64,000 nucleotides of DNA from Ilyonectria destructans (taxonomy: Eukaryota; Ascomycota; Sordariomycetes; Hypocreales; Nectriaceae). Position numbers and translations under genes: made by a program. Where the stretch lies: assembly GCA_020740775.1 (NCBI GenBank), contig JAHEWK010000006.1, positions 2,480,001 to 2,544,000 of the forward strand. Direction: 5' to 3'. Positions 42,911-55,336 of the stretch are shown one piece after another. The notes below the pieces were generated by a model that did not search any database, had not been told where the DNA came from, and worked only from the letters and a program-made list of their open reading frames with translations. The stretch's first letter is position 1, and every line of letters begins with the position of its first letter.

Positions 42911-45900
42911 ATGGCTAAATTCCGTAGGTCTACTGACATCCAGCAGGGACCTAACAGCTCTGCGCTCACGATGGAAGCGGACCTGTCCGAATCGTCCAGG
43001 CAGCGTCGTTACCGCACCCTACCAGCCATCGCGAAACGAGTCACTGCCAGGTTTCGCTCGATCCTCGGCCGAAAGATGGCGTCTAAAAGCTCGGTCATGT
43101 CAGAGCATCAATCGCCTGCCAAGAGTTCACTCTCCATGTGCAGCAATCCCGTTCAAAAGCCATCAGAGGCTGATATTGCGGAGCCTAATGAACCAAGCGA
43201 ACTCCTTGCATCAAATGGGTCCATACAGAGGCGCTCTGCTGGACGAGATCGTATGTCTGACGATGGTACTGCGACCTCGTTCGACATGTCTTGCGAGCCA
43301 TCCACCGGAACGATAAGGGAGACCATCAACTGGGTTTATCAACAGCCTGTAAGGGAGGATCTCGCCCATCCCGTTGTCAACAGCCCCCCGTACGCTTTAT
43401 CGGAATCCAGTGGCGACGCAGCAGAGACTGGAGACGATCTCGATGAGGAAGGAGTATCAACTTCTCTAGGTCATCCGTCGACGCGGCCTCTTCCTGGACC
43501 AACCTGTCCCAGAGACTTCCAGAGTCTCAAAGCAAATGGTACGCACGTCTCAATGAGTTTCGGCAAGAATCAAATTCAAAACAGTGCTGACTTGTGGTAG
43601 GGATACGAAAGTCGCAGCAGGATCAGGTTGGCGATGTGTCCCCTCGCAAGACGTTTGAAACTCAACGTCGTGGCATCTTTGCGTTCCGAATCCCGTCCAT
43701 GATGTTTGTCCCTGAGAATCACTCTACATCAACCACAGACTTGGACATGACGGTCGGCGCCGGCGTTGAAAACATCTCGACCGCTACCAGCGTTAAGAAA
43801 CGGTCCAGTCCTGCAACACCGACGACCTTGACATCGGCGGCAAGCTCCAAGGTATTAGATGAACAATCCAAGCGGATCAGATTCAACTCTACCCGTGCTA
43901 GGTTCTCCGTCGCCACAACGAGATCGAACCGACGGAGCTCTATAACCCCGGGTCGCCTATCCACGCATCGATCTCTATCACTTACTGCGCTACAAACGAG
44001 CGCCTGCGCTGTACAGGACCCTCTCAGTAATTCAATTTCGTCTTGCGGCACCCAGACATTACTACCATCTGGTATAACGCCTCCTGAGCGGCGTGACAAG
44101 CGCGACTCATTTGGCCCTTGCATGCCTATCGCTAAGAATGTCCACAACGCTAGAAAATTCCAGGATCGCCTCCTGCTTGAAAGTCAAGAGCCTATGTTCA
44201 CCATCAGCGGGCGTGCATTGGATGCTGGGTCAGCAGAAACTGCACCGTTCCGTTCGTCTGGAAACTACCCCTTACTGGGCCATGTACCATCCGAGGATAA
44301 CCGTGGTCAACTGGATAGGCGAGGTTCAGAATCCCAAACCTCAGAAACGTCCTCCGTTTCGGCCTTTTCGAGTGAAGCGTCTCCATCAGAGTCTGGCTCT
44401 CTCATCACATCAATAGAAGATCTTTCAGAAATGGACCAGCCCACACAAGATATAACGGATAATGATGATGCAATGTCAGACATCACAGAACACACGGACC
44501 TGTCACTCATCGAAGCGTTTGAGGCTTCACCAATGCTGTTCGACCCTGTGCTGTTATCAGTCCTGATATCCCTCAAAGACGAGGTTGTTGACCGTGTCAA
44601 GCGCAAGCTGGAGCTGATGTGGCTCCAGGTGCACGGAACACGGCAGCATCCTTCAAACCAGGCCGGCTCCAGTCGGCCCCCTTCAGAACAGAACCGGGAG
44701 AGCGCAGACAAACCCTCCCCTCTTCGTGGTTCAACAACTTACCGAAAGCGCGCGCTCAGTAAAGATGAGGACGGTGATACGGCTGGAGGCGGTAACGATG
44801 ATGATGGAGAAAGGAGGAAACGGAAGGACACCGCTTTGAGATCCACGGCTGGGGAGCGTCTTAGGAAATTCGCGTGCCCTTTTGGCAAGAGATATCCGAA
44901 GAGTGAGAATCTACAGAAATCATGCCATGGACCAGGATGGCACTCTGTACACAGAGTGAAGTGAGTTTGTATTGAAACATGTGATGGCCGCTGTCAAGTT
45001 TTGTGAGCTAACTTCTGACTTAGAGAACATATCTATCGGCGCCACCAAAAACCAACTTACCGGTGCACCAGATGTCTGGTCTCCTTTCAAAACGAGGAAG
45101 ACCTCATTGAGCACACTCGGGCAGAACAACGATGCGAGAACCAGACAGTGTCACCAGAGGAAGAGACTATATATATCAGCCAAACGCAAGAACGAGCCCT
45201 GAGGAAACGGCTTAGGAATGTCCCGGAGGAGGAGCGCTGGGTTCTTGTATTCCAGATCCTATTCCCGGATGTCCCAGTCAATCAAATCCCTTCGCCTTGT
45301 AAGCTAATCCTTTAAAGCCTTATCATTTTATTTGGGCATGGCTGACGCATGAATTTTAGACTACGACATCGACTCGAACGGCCTGGCACTAGATCTGGCA
45401 ACCCTGGACGAGTTTCGCACATTCCTTGTACAAGAGCTACCAGCCCGCATCGTTAACGACGTGAACAACCACTTTCGTGTTCTGCCGGAAGGCAACATGA
45501 TTCACAGCGATATGACATGGATCCTTCGTGACACAATCCAAGAAGCCATGGAGGAGTTCTTGCACGGTCCAGCGCCTCACGACGTCGATCGAGTCGTTGA
45601 CACAGATGTTGCTGCGGCTCCCGAAAGTGGTTCCCGAGGAATGAATACACTGACGGCCGGGAACGTTTCGACAGTCCCCTCATGCCCTGTTGACATGAGC
45701 TACATGTACGCACCGCCTTGGCCTACATCTCAGCCATACCCGGCTCCATGGAGTCTCGCGCTCTACTCCGACCCACCATGGGCGCCAGCCTTGGATCTCA
45801 TGCTGGATGGTACTTTTCCAACTGTCAACAGCGTTTCAGCAATGCCGGCGTCTGGCGCTTTGGGTACAGCTCGTAACGTGAGGCCAGGCTCAGAAGATCT

Positions 45901-45973
45901 AAGAAATGACTGTATGGCGGAGTGTCTCTTTTCCTTCCCTGCCGGTGCGGAAGATGCCCGATTCTCTGGTTGA
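42911..45973 (+). CDS. Large C2H2-type zinc finger protein of the fungal accessory type
   Basis: Exons 42911-43538, 43601-44960, 45024-45298 and 45360-45973 (introns of 62, 63 and 61 nt), 958 aa. The first 630 residues are Ser/Thr/Arg-rich and disordered. The ordered core starts at FACPFGKRYPKSENLQKSC (Cys635), then GPGWHSVHRVKEHIYRRH across the second intron, and a second finger YRCTRCLVSFQNEEDLIEH. After that comes EEERWVLVFQILFPD and PSPYYDIDSNG across the third intron. I recognise this CP-x-K-CxGPGW-HRVKEHxxRxH pattern from a large, expanded family of fungal proteins. Their biological role is not established; some occur near NLR-like genes. Nuclear location and nucleic-acid binding are inferred. 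The C-terminal 200 residues are Pro/Ala-rich. Same direction as the fusion gene 657 bp downstream. Confidence 0.86.
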
Positions 45974-46630
45974 GAGACTGCCCCATGGCGCATTAGTTCG
46001 TATAGACTTCTCATGAAAATATTCCGCAGTATAGTTAGCAATAAAGTAAAAGGGCCAGGGTATCCGAGTGAAAAAAGCCATCGAGATAGACATGGCAAGC
46101 TGTGAGCCTGTTACATAGATGTCTAACGGGACTTTGTCGTTTGAAAAGCTCGGGCGAGTGCCATCTCGTTGTTTGCCGTACGTAGACCAGGCTCTTAGTC
46201 TAACTTATCAGTTAGCAGTGTGCGAACCACGGGCGACCGAAGCGACGGGACGCCTCGCCTCATGCATGACGGCCGGGATCAACGTCCGCCCGAGAGGCCT
46301 ACGGCGCCCAATGCTGTCTAGGCTCTTGCTAAAGCTGATAATGATGCTCGTATCATCTTACCGCCCTGCTTGTCAACCTCAATTGTTGACTATCGTCGAC
46401 AGCAGAAACCATTTGACCACTACCTACGGTACGCACCCTTGTCCCCGCACCTTACTCTTTAAGTGCCTGTCCACCTAACTTAATCGCCAAATTAGCTCCC
46501 CTTCATCCACTTTTCCTGTCCGGAAGATTGCTGCCTGGTGGGACGATTCTGGATCGGAATCGAACGCAGTAAGGGCATTGGTGCCTTGCTCGCCCCGCAC
46601 AGCGAATCTCGCCGAGACCCTACTCCGGTC
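45974..46630. promoter_or_regulatory. Spacer between the C2H2 gene and the protease-ATPase fusion gene
   Basis: Contains the 3' UTR of the C2H2 gene and the promoter of the fusion. An open frame runs in from 46496 (after an in-frame TAG at 46493-46495) but has no ATG before 46631. Short ORFs here lack protein character. Confidence 0.5.
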
Positions 46631-49600
46631 ATGCACAGCGATGCCCGTGATGCCGACCCCGATACCGAGGAGATCGCTCCGCGCAGAGCATCCTTAGATA
46701 ATATTCTGGATGCCAGCGAGGATGCTCTGGAAACATTTGTGGATTCGGCAGGGCCTGGGAAAACAGACATAACCTTTGGGGACTCCGCAGGTTCAGAGAA
46801 ACTACTGAGCAGCCCTGGACCGCTCAGTGACGAACCGAACACTGGGAGCTTTCACTGCGTTACCGATCATGCAGAAGCTGGGCACATTCTCTCGGCTCGC
46901 GCGGGGCATATCGCTAGTCATAACGGACGTCGACTCTTGCCCCGATGGAAGCCCGGAGCGGTTGTTACGTACAGTATCGCCGTGGAGAGTTTCCCATCCA
47001 AAGGATACGCCAAATTCGCCCAGCGCGCCTTAGTTGAGGCGGCGGACGACTGGAACAGCAGGGATGTTGGCGTGCGCTTCCGGCTGGTCAACCAGGGCGA
47101 GCCGGCCGTCTTCGCACTGAAGTACTACCGCGCGCCGAGCAGGTTCTTTGCCGACTCTTTCTTCCCCGATTCCAAGGATCGCATCCTGTATATATTCAAG
47201 TTCGCCTTCAGGAGAGAACACCGAAACTACATGGCTAACATCTTTCGCCATGAGATCGGCCATGTCCTAGGCCTTCGCCACGAGGAGGCCGAAACCCGCG
47301 AATCAGCAGTGCCTTCAGTTGCATTAACACGGCAAAACAGTCTGTCTATCATGAGCTACTTCACAGACCCTAGCAAGATTCGCATTCAAGAGTCGGATAT
47401 TGCGGCCGTGAGGAAGCTATGCGCGATAAGCGAAGAAACGTTTCACGGCTTTGTAGTAATCACGGTTGATCCTGACACACTGGATCAAGCAAACTTCTAT
47501 GATTCAGACCGGCTTAGTTCTAGGGGCTCTGATCTTGAGAGCACCAGGACTGGAGGTTCGAACCGTGCTAGTATTGAGGAGGAGCCGCCACATGAGGAGA
47601 CGGCCGAGGCCAGCTTGAATGAGCCGACACCGACAATTGGCCGTAACAGAGCCCCCCGTATCACAGTCGATTTCGAGCCACTCGGAGAGACCCAGAGACC
47701 GGCGAGCCATGCTCTTGAGGGCGAGCCAGCACCTGTCAGCACTGAGCTACTGGTACCAGCTAGAGCTGAGACTACAGCGCCGGGCTTTTTAGCAGTGCCA
47801 ACTCGTTCCGAATGCCCTCCATTTACCGTTTTCGATGAAGAGCTGACACGACCAAGCTCGATTGGTAACGACAAGGAACGCAATCTAGACTCCAATACGC
47901 CGCAGCTCGACCTCCAGGATGCCCTTACCCCAGACCCTGGTACAGAAGATATGTTCATCGTACAGGACAACCCGTTTGCCTTCTCGCCCGGTCAGCTCTT
48001 CAAGTTGTTCAGTCCAAAAAACCCCAGCGCCTTCTATGCCCTAGGTGGCCTTCGCGGCTTGGAGATAGGTTTAAGAACCGACAGAAACACCGGCCTAAGC
48101 TTGGACGAAACCGGGTTGGATGGGGTTATCACATTCGAGGAAGCGGCCACCAACGACATCCCAAAATATGGTGTACTAGGGGACAAGGCTCCTGAGGCGG
48201 TGCATGGCGGGGGCTGGGTGCCAGCGCCTCCGTACACTCCGCCGGGCAGAGGCGGTTCGGGAGAAACGAATGGCAGCTTCGCCGACCGCAAACGTATTTT
48301 CCGAACCAATTGTCTGCCAAAGGTGAAAACAAAGTCGATCATGAAGTTAGCGCGCGATGTATACTGCAGCGAGTGGCTTTTGATCATTCTTACTGTTGCG
48401 GCCGTCGCCTCATCCGCGTGGGACATGCATCAGAGAGTCCTTGCATCCTCGCATGGAAGTATCGCGCCCAACACAGAATGGACTCATGGGATTGCCATAC
48501 TGGTTGGCGTTATCCTTGCTGTTAGTGTAGAGACACTCTACCAATGTAAGAATCTCGCCTATGACATTGTCAGGCTGAATTAATTTAACCTCATGGCCAG
48601 GGCATACACAACGGCAGATTCACCGGCTTGACACAAAGCGCAGCGACCGGACTGCCAATGTCGTTCGATCAGGCCGGACTATTCAGATTATGGTTTTTGA
48701 CATCCTCGTTGGCGATGTTGTTTTGATATCTGCAGGGGATATTGTCCCCGTTGACGGGATCCTGATCGACGGGCACAGTATCAGGTGCGACGAATCTTGC
48801 TGCACTGGCGAAAGCGATTTGATACCAAAGGTTCCTGGAGACCAAGCTTTTACCGTCCTGGATGATACTATGAACGGCGCAACGTCGGATCATCAGGTTC
48901 TCACTGCGATGGATCCATTCATATTATCCGGGAGTACGGTCTTGGAAGGAAGCGGCTCCTTTATTGTCACAGCCGTCGGTATCAACTCCGGCTACGGCCG
49001 CATTCTGATGGCGCTGAGAGAAGGGCACGATATTAGCTCGTATATGCGAACGCTGCATGACTTGAGCACCTATACCATACGGAGGCTCGGCATCGGCATC
49101 GCCATTCTCCTCTTCACCGTCTGTACGATCAAATTCCTCGCAACCCTACCCTCGAGTACTTTGACACCAGAGGAAAAAGGTCGCAACTACCTAAGCATGT
49201 TTGTCTTGACTATTGCATTGAGTGTGGTCTCCGCTCCACCGTTTCTTTCCAATGTCGGCTCCCTGACAACGGCCGTCCTGATGGCAAGAATGACTCGAGA
49301 CAACAACCTGGCTCGAAATAGCAAAGCCTGCGAATCCGCGGCCGACATAACAACTATATGCACTAGTAAGACAGGTGTCTTGACCCAGGGCAAGATGCAA
49401 GTTGTGGCGGCCACTGTTGGAAACTTCAGGGGATTTGGTAATGCGAACTTGGACTTCCCAACGGGGACCGTCGACCTAACAAGCGATGTCAATGAGCATA
49501 CCACCCTCATGGCCGACATTTCTGCAACCTGCTTCACCCAAAGTCTTAACTCAGAGGGAAGGCAGTTGCTGATCAAGTCTATAGCTGTTAACTCGACCGC

Positions 49601-51290
49601 TTTAGAGGGCGAGATGTACGGCGAACACACATTTATCGGTTCCAAAATCGAGACTGCTCTGATGGTCTTTGGTCGTGATTATTTGGGCCTCGGGCCCATC
49701 GAGGAAGAAAGGTGCAATGCGTCCATCGCACAGCAACTCCCATTTGCAACCCGTAACGGATTCATGGCTACGATAGTGAGGTTGCCGTGCGGGGGGTTTC
49801 GGGTGTACGTGAAAGGCGCTCCTGAGATCTTGCTCGGACGATGTGCCAAAGTTGTAACTATTACAAACCCGACCGACAAAACTCTGTCCACTGTCGACCT
49901 CACAGACACTGACAGTGAGCTATACCAACTCAGAGCTGCTTCATACGGTTCACGAAGCCTCCGTCCTATTTGCCTATGCTATCGAGACTTCAGTTACTGG
50001 CCTTCTCTCGACAGTTTCGACATGCTATGCCGGGATATGATACTGCTTGCCATCCTTGGTATTCAAGACTCTCTTCGAGATGGCGTCGTTGAGGCGGTAA
50101 GGGATTGCCATCATGCTGGCGTTGTGGTCCGCATGGTTACAGGCGACCATGTTGAAACAGCCAGAGCAGTCGCTAAGGAGGCTGGCATACTCACGACTGG
50201 CCTCATCCTTGAGGGTTCCGCCTTTCGAGCCTTGGACGAACAATCACAACTTGAAGTGCTACCCCGCCTAGCAGTTCTGGCCCGCGCCACTGCGGAAGAC
50301 AAAATAATCCTCGTGCGGCTGCTCAAGATTCTGGGCGATACAGTGGCTGTTACTGGCGGCAGCGTTGGCGATTGCATTGCGATAAAGATGGCCCAAGTCG
50401 GATTTGCGAAAGGGATTTCTGGTACCGATGCCGCAGTCCAAGCTGCCGACATCATTTTGATGGACGACAACTTCGTGTCAGTCACGAAGTGTATCTACTG
50501 GGGCCGTGCCGCTAAAGACAGCATTGCGAAGTTTCTCCAGTACAAATTGGCTGCCATTGCAACTGCTGCAGTTCTTACCTTTTTTTCAGCTGCCGCGTTA
50601 GATGCAAGCGACAGCCCGGTACTTAATGCTGCCCAGCTCCTATGGGTTGGCCTCATGACCGATCTCGCAGTGCTCGCTCTACTTACAAACAGGCCGACTG
50701 AAACAGTCCGGAAGCGGAAGCCCAGTCCAAGAGCTGCGCCAATTATCACGCTATCTATGAAGAAGATGATAGTGGGCCAAACTATCTGCCAACTCACTAT
50801 CACGCTTGTGACATTCTTTGGGTGGTTCAGCATGTTCGGCCATAAAGAAACGTCCCAAGCAGCTGATGACAAGACACGGCGCAACACCTTCGTTTTCAAC
50901 ACCTTTGTGTGGCTTCAGATCTTCAATATCGTCAATAACCAACGTCTCGATAACCGTTTCAATGTCTTCGAAGGTACCCTACGCAACCGCCTTTTCTTTT
51001 GTGTTGGGCTTCTCCTAGCCGGCGGGCAAGTGCTTATTATGTTCACCGGCGGTAAGGCATTCAAGCTTGCCCGACTCAACAGCAAGGAGTGGGCAGTCTC
51101 GGTTGCGATAGGTTGCATGTCTCTACCGTGTGGTGTGGTTTTGCGTCTAGTGCCGGATCATCTAATCGGCCTGCTTACCCCGGAGTTCATGAAGCGCAGG
51201 TATTCTCCGCGTGTTCCCCAGATCACGATTGATTTGGGGGGTTTTAATGACGACGAAAGGAGGCCAGCATCTCGAGGCTCAGGACTGTAA
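46631..51290 (+). CDS. Matrixin-like zinc metalloprotease fused to a degenerate PMCA-type P-type ATPase
   Basis: Exons 46631-48545 and 48601-51290 (55-nt intron, GTAAGA..GGCCAG), 1534 aa. Residues about 115-270 form a matrixin-like domain: LLPRWKPGAVVTYSI, the zinc site HEIGHVLGLRHE (His207, Glu208, His211, His217) and Met-turn SIMSYF (Met241). A disordered acidic linker follows. At about 449 the fungal plasma-membrane-type Ca-ATPase N-terminus begins (FAFSPGQLFKLFSPKNP, ALGGLRG, then TM1 and TM2). The intron lies just after TM2, inside the ATPase, so both halves belong to one ORF. TGES (707-710), KGAPE and MVTGD (1150-1154) are kept. The phosphorylation site is SKTGV (Ser894 for Asp), the hinge is TGGSVGD (1223-1229) and the TM4 loop is PPFLS for PEGLP. 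Ion pumping is therefore unlikely. The ORF is otherwise intact, which argues for selection. I know of no described protein with this design. Confidence 0.88.
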
Positions 51291-51769
51291 AGACGGTTTC
51301 TACCACTAGATACTTTCTTGTAGAATATAAGCACACAGTGGCAGGTGTTCTCTGCATACATTTTTAACAACTACCAGGATGTTGATGAAATGGAGATTTG
51401 TGTTGAAGATGGGAAGGAAGGACATTACAAGTTGCTAGGGGACCATTAAACCCGGCCCACTTTCACACTGCCCAAGCCAAGATAACAGAGGTCAACCGCC
51501 ATGGAAGTAATATATTCATATATTCTCGACTCCAAGTTAATCACACGGGCTCCCTGCATCCTCGAGCCGTAACGAGCATTTCGAGAACTAATTCGTCGAA
51601 GCCCAGCGGCTGCAATCCCACGCAGCGGCTCCTAACTTACATCCCATCCCACCCAAATTCCCAATCCTAGTTCCTAGTTCCTAGTTCCTGGTTCCCAGTC
51701 CTAATTGCTAATTCCTACAACACTCCATCTCAACTCTTACACGGCGTCTTCGCCAAAAGTGCCACCGTT
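51291..51769. other. Convergent intergenic region
   Basis: Between the 3' ends of the fusion gene and MCT1; right border of the accessory island. Contains the 7-bp repeat at 51666. No gene. Confidence 0.6.
51666..51693. repeat. CCTAGTT tandem repeat, four units
   Basis: Three perfect CCTAGTT units and a fourth CCTGGTT, 77 bp beyond the MCT1 stop codon (stop ends at 51770). Confidence 0.9.
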
Positions 51770-53116
51770 TTATTCCGAGTACTCGTCATCTTCCATGATG
51801 CCGGCGGTGTCCTCCAGCCCCCTCAGCACCTCCTCCACCTCGGACGGGTCTGTAATCGCCCATACTCCTCCACCCTTGACCAGGTCTTTTCCTCGCATGC
51901 CCACCTCCTTGCCCACGAGGTTGCGGCCGACCTTGCCCGGCCCGACGCCGACCCAGCGCCGGATGCGCGCCTCCTGGTCCAGGTACTTGATGCTGTCCCA
52001 CCACCGCACCGTGTCGAGGCACCCGCGCGCCAGCAGGTCCTTGAACTCGGCCTTGCTGCAGATTGGGCGCGCCGAGACGTTGCTGACGAGCGGCAGCTGG
52101 CCGGGGAAGTTGACCATGTCCTCGTTCTCGCGGCCGGGCACGCGGCTCTTCTGGTCGAGCAGGTCTCTCATGACGGACAGGGCGGGCTTCATGATGGGAC
52201 TGTGGAAGGGGCTGTCACTCTTCAACCGCACGGCGCGAGGGTCGTAGCCCAGGAACTGGCGCAGGTGAGTAACCAGAGTCCTGATGCGCTCAATGTTGCC
52301 GCTCAGCACAATCTGGTTCTTGCTGTTTATGTTGGCAATCAAGACCTGCTCGATGGGCGGAACGTCGTCCATGCTCTCCGCCTTACTGCCGGTGCTCGTG
52401 ACGCCTACAAAGTCCCGGATGGCTCCGATCAGGCTGGCCATGTGCTCCGGGTGCGAGATGACGGCCACCATGCCGTACTCGCCGCCGTACTCTTCAATCG
52501 CGCGCCGGGTCGCATCGGACATGGCCTCGGCCCGCTTGCGCACCAGGTACAGGCTGTCCTGGAACGAGATGTAGCCGCCGGCGACGACGGCAGCGAACTC
52601 GCCGAGGGAGTGGCCGAGGGTGACGTCGAAGTGGTCGGCGACGTTGAAGTCGAACTCGCGCTCGAGGATTCGGAGGATAAAGATGGAAGTGGCCATGATG
52701 GCCGGCTGGGCGTTGGGGGTCTCATTGAGGATCCGGGAGGGGCCGTTCTGGATAATATCGGTGAGCTTGTAGCCCATGTGGTGGTCGATCTCGTCGCGGA
52801 GTTGCGAAGCCGTCGCGGGGAATGCCTCGAGCCATGGCGTCAACATGCCCACGCGCTGTACGCCCTGGCCTGCGGACAAGAAGCAGCCATTGTCAGTCCG
52901 TCTGCCCGTCTACCGATTGTACAATGGCACAAGAAGGAATCATGACTAACCTGGAAAGAACAGGGCCGTCCTGGTGCCGCCTCGATGCGTCGACCATCGC
53001 CGCGACTGCGGGGGTGATGGAGCCAGCACTCGGCGGCCCGGAGCGCCAGAAGGTCGATGCAGGCCCGCAGCGCAGCGGCGCCGGAGCAGAGGCGTGGGCG
53101 TCGCGAGCCGTTCCAT
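51770..53116 (-). CDS. MCT1: Mitochondrial malonyl-CoA:ACP transacylase
   Basis: Exons 52951-53116 and 51770-52869 (81-nt intron), 421 aa. The ATG at 53116 gives an Arg-rich presequence (LLRRRCAAGLHRP, SRRWSTH). The catalytic domain opens TALFFPGQGVQRVGM, with the G and Q split by the intron. The nucleophile elbow is GHSLGEF with Ser143; downstream NSKNQIVLSGN and SPFHSPIMKPA supply the second half of the acyltransferase site (His in the latter). LPLVSNVSARP is also conserved. The enzyme loads malonate onto the mitochondrial acyl carrier protein for type II fatty acid synthesis and so supports lipoic acid formation. Normal length and all key residues present. Confidence 0.95.
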
Positions 53117-53608
53117 GGCCGTCCGGGGTCGAGGGCTCAAGACCGTCGGGATGACGCTTTCACTCTCATTTCTCGGGTCCCGGCCGCGGTTCGAGGAGAG
53201 AGGGAACGGGTTTGACAGGTAACTAACGGGTGACGGATGAGGAACACAAACCGGCCGCGCCCGGGCTGTCAGTAATTACTGCACAATAGGTACAAACAAG
53301 GGCCCTCCAGAGCTGCAGGTGACGCAGACCGCTTCACTACGGGACATGTGCCGGAGCTGCCCCACGCTTAGAGCCGATGTCCCGAGAGATGTCCCGAGAG
53401 GCGTTCGGCGCTCCGTCTCGGCGACTCAGATCATCGGCATTACACAGCCTTCACTTTATGCGTTTTGGCCGGCAGTTTCGGCTTCAACACAGCGAAGATG
53501 GACGGACGTTGAGTGGGAAAATTTATTGGGTTGTATGACTTTATTTGGTATTCGTTGTTGGATTTATTAATTTTATCCCCACGTCAAAACGTTCAACCAT
53601 CCTTTGTC
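53117..53608. promoter_or_regulatory. MCT1 promoter and APM3 3' region
   Basis: Contains the MCT1 upstream sequence and the 3' UTR of APM3. A 12-bp direct duplication GATGTCCCGAGA occurs near 53378-53400. No gene. Confidence 0.5.
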
Positions 53609-55336
53609 CTAACACCGAATCTCCACGCCGCCCTTGCTCACCGTCAAGTACTTGACTCCCTTGAACGGTTTCATCGTCTCTCCTAGGCCCCGACTCTTCC
53701 TTGGGTCTATCATCATGCTTTCTACCTTTAACCCACTTGCTAGCCATCCCTTGACTGAAAAGCTCACCGATGCCGATGTGGGCATCAGGATCTTGTTCTG
53801 TGCAATCTTCTTCACATCCTTGTCGTCGCCTGTGCTCTCTTTCTGCTTCGCGCTCTTGGCTACGGGCACACTCTGGTATGGCTCATTGAAAGAGTAGTCT
53901 GTCCCAAACCCGAATCCAGTAGGGTCAAGCTCCTCCTCGTCATCGTCAACCAACGGTCCCACGACGGTACACCGCAGCCCAAAGTAGCTCGTGCCTCCCG
54001 AGAGCTCCTTTGCCGAGATATTCCACTCCAAAACCCTGTCTCCGGGATTAAAGCTGGCATCGCCCCGACTTGGTCGAATCTCCGAGAGGTTCCTAACATC
54101 TGTTGGTAGTGGGATTGTAATGTTCAGATCATCCACCAAGGGTGATCCAGGCGATCCGGGATGTGGCCCTCCCAGCCGTCCCGAGCCCCCCCTTCCGAGG
54201 CCAGACGAGGCCGGTGAGGGCGCTCCGGGAACCTTGTTCACTTGTAACCGGACCTCAAAGTCTGAGCCCGTGGACCCAAGCCCAGTCTTGACTTCCATGT
54301 TGACGGGTAGCTTGAGGTTGTTCGCATTCATACTCCCGCTTTTGCCACTCGTAAAGGGTAGCAGGTCCACTTCGTAGCCTGCCAGAATGAATCTTCCATC
54401 TGGAGGAATGAAGCTCAGTTCTCCAGGTCTCTCCTTCCACCGATTTAGGCGCACGCAAGGGTGGAAGACGGGTAGCTCCATAATCCCATTGATGTTGTGC
54501 TTCCCTGACGGACTAGTCAGAGTAAGCATGACATCCGGGATACCTGAGACCTTTGACGTGAATGCAATAGTGCCGTTGGCAAAGGCGGCCAGAGGCCTTC
54601 CTGAAGGCGCAAGCGTCACTGATAGAGTCTCGACAATATCTGCGTACATCTCGTTGGACGTGTGCTTCACATTTGCTCTTCTCCATGGCAGGGCCGGTGT
54701 GTTGGATGACATCAGGGACGGCGCGCTCGAGTTCGAAAAGTTGGTGGTCAACGGGGATTTTCTGCTGCCATGTTAGCTGATCCTACATTCGTGTTGTAAT
54801 GCGGCGCAGAGGGACACCAACCCAGGGAGACTGAGGCCGCCCAGGAACTTGTCCACCCAGCCTTCTTGCTCCACAACCTCCCGCAAGGCATTGGGTTCCG
54901 TCGTGCTGATGGTTCCCGCATCGCACATCTCCGTCAACAGTTGGGCGACGACATCGTAGTTGTTCTCGATCTTGACGGCCAGGATCGGCGCGCCGATGAA
55001 GTCCTCGAAGGCATCGATGACGCGGTGTAGGAACTCGAAGACGAGGAGCGGCTCGATCTCGGTGGACGTCGTGATGAGGAACAGCAGGTTCGCGTGAGTC
55101 AAGCTGAAGACGAGGGTCGGCGGGCTCGTGTTGGGGAGGTAGATGAGGTTCGGCCGTGGTGCGGGATGCTCGAGATAGAGGGGCAACAGATGGGCTGCCG
55201 ATAGAGGCCTCCCCGTGTAGGTGTGGGATAGGATGGGGTTCCTGGGTGGGTTAGTTGGTGATAAATGTCGCTATTCGCATAGATCCCCGTACCTGTTGTC
55301 ATCGTAGATGTGCAGCGCTTCAATAACGCCGTTCAT
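53609..55336 (-). CDS. APM3: AP-3 adaptor complex subunit mu
   Basis: Exons 55293-55336, 54822-55241 and 53609-54764 (introns of 51 and 57 nt), 539 aa. Starts MNGVIEALHIYDDNRNPILS, a classic mu-3 longin start. The longin domain runs to about residue 150 (LLVFEFLHRVIDAFEDF, NYDVVAQLLTEM). A linker with SSNTPALPWRR precedes the mu-homology domain: NEMYADIVETLSVTLAPSG, FANGTIAFTSKVSG and the C-terminal strands ending VKYLTVSKGGVEIRC. The second intron has a weaker GTTGGT donor but gives the expected LPGRKSPL junction. Mu-3 recognises tyrosine and dileucine signals and sorts cargo from the Golgi or endosome to the vacuole. Divergent promoter with the Dmo2-like gene. Confidence 0.95.

Noticed and set aside
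46496..46630. Upstream extension of the protease-pump ORF
   Set aside because: It begins after an in-frame TAG and has no ATG, only GTG at 46538. An upstream exon with a donor at 46430 would not keep frame. The ATG at 46631 is used, though an unseen upstream exon remains possible.
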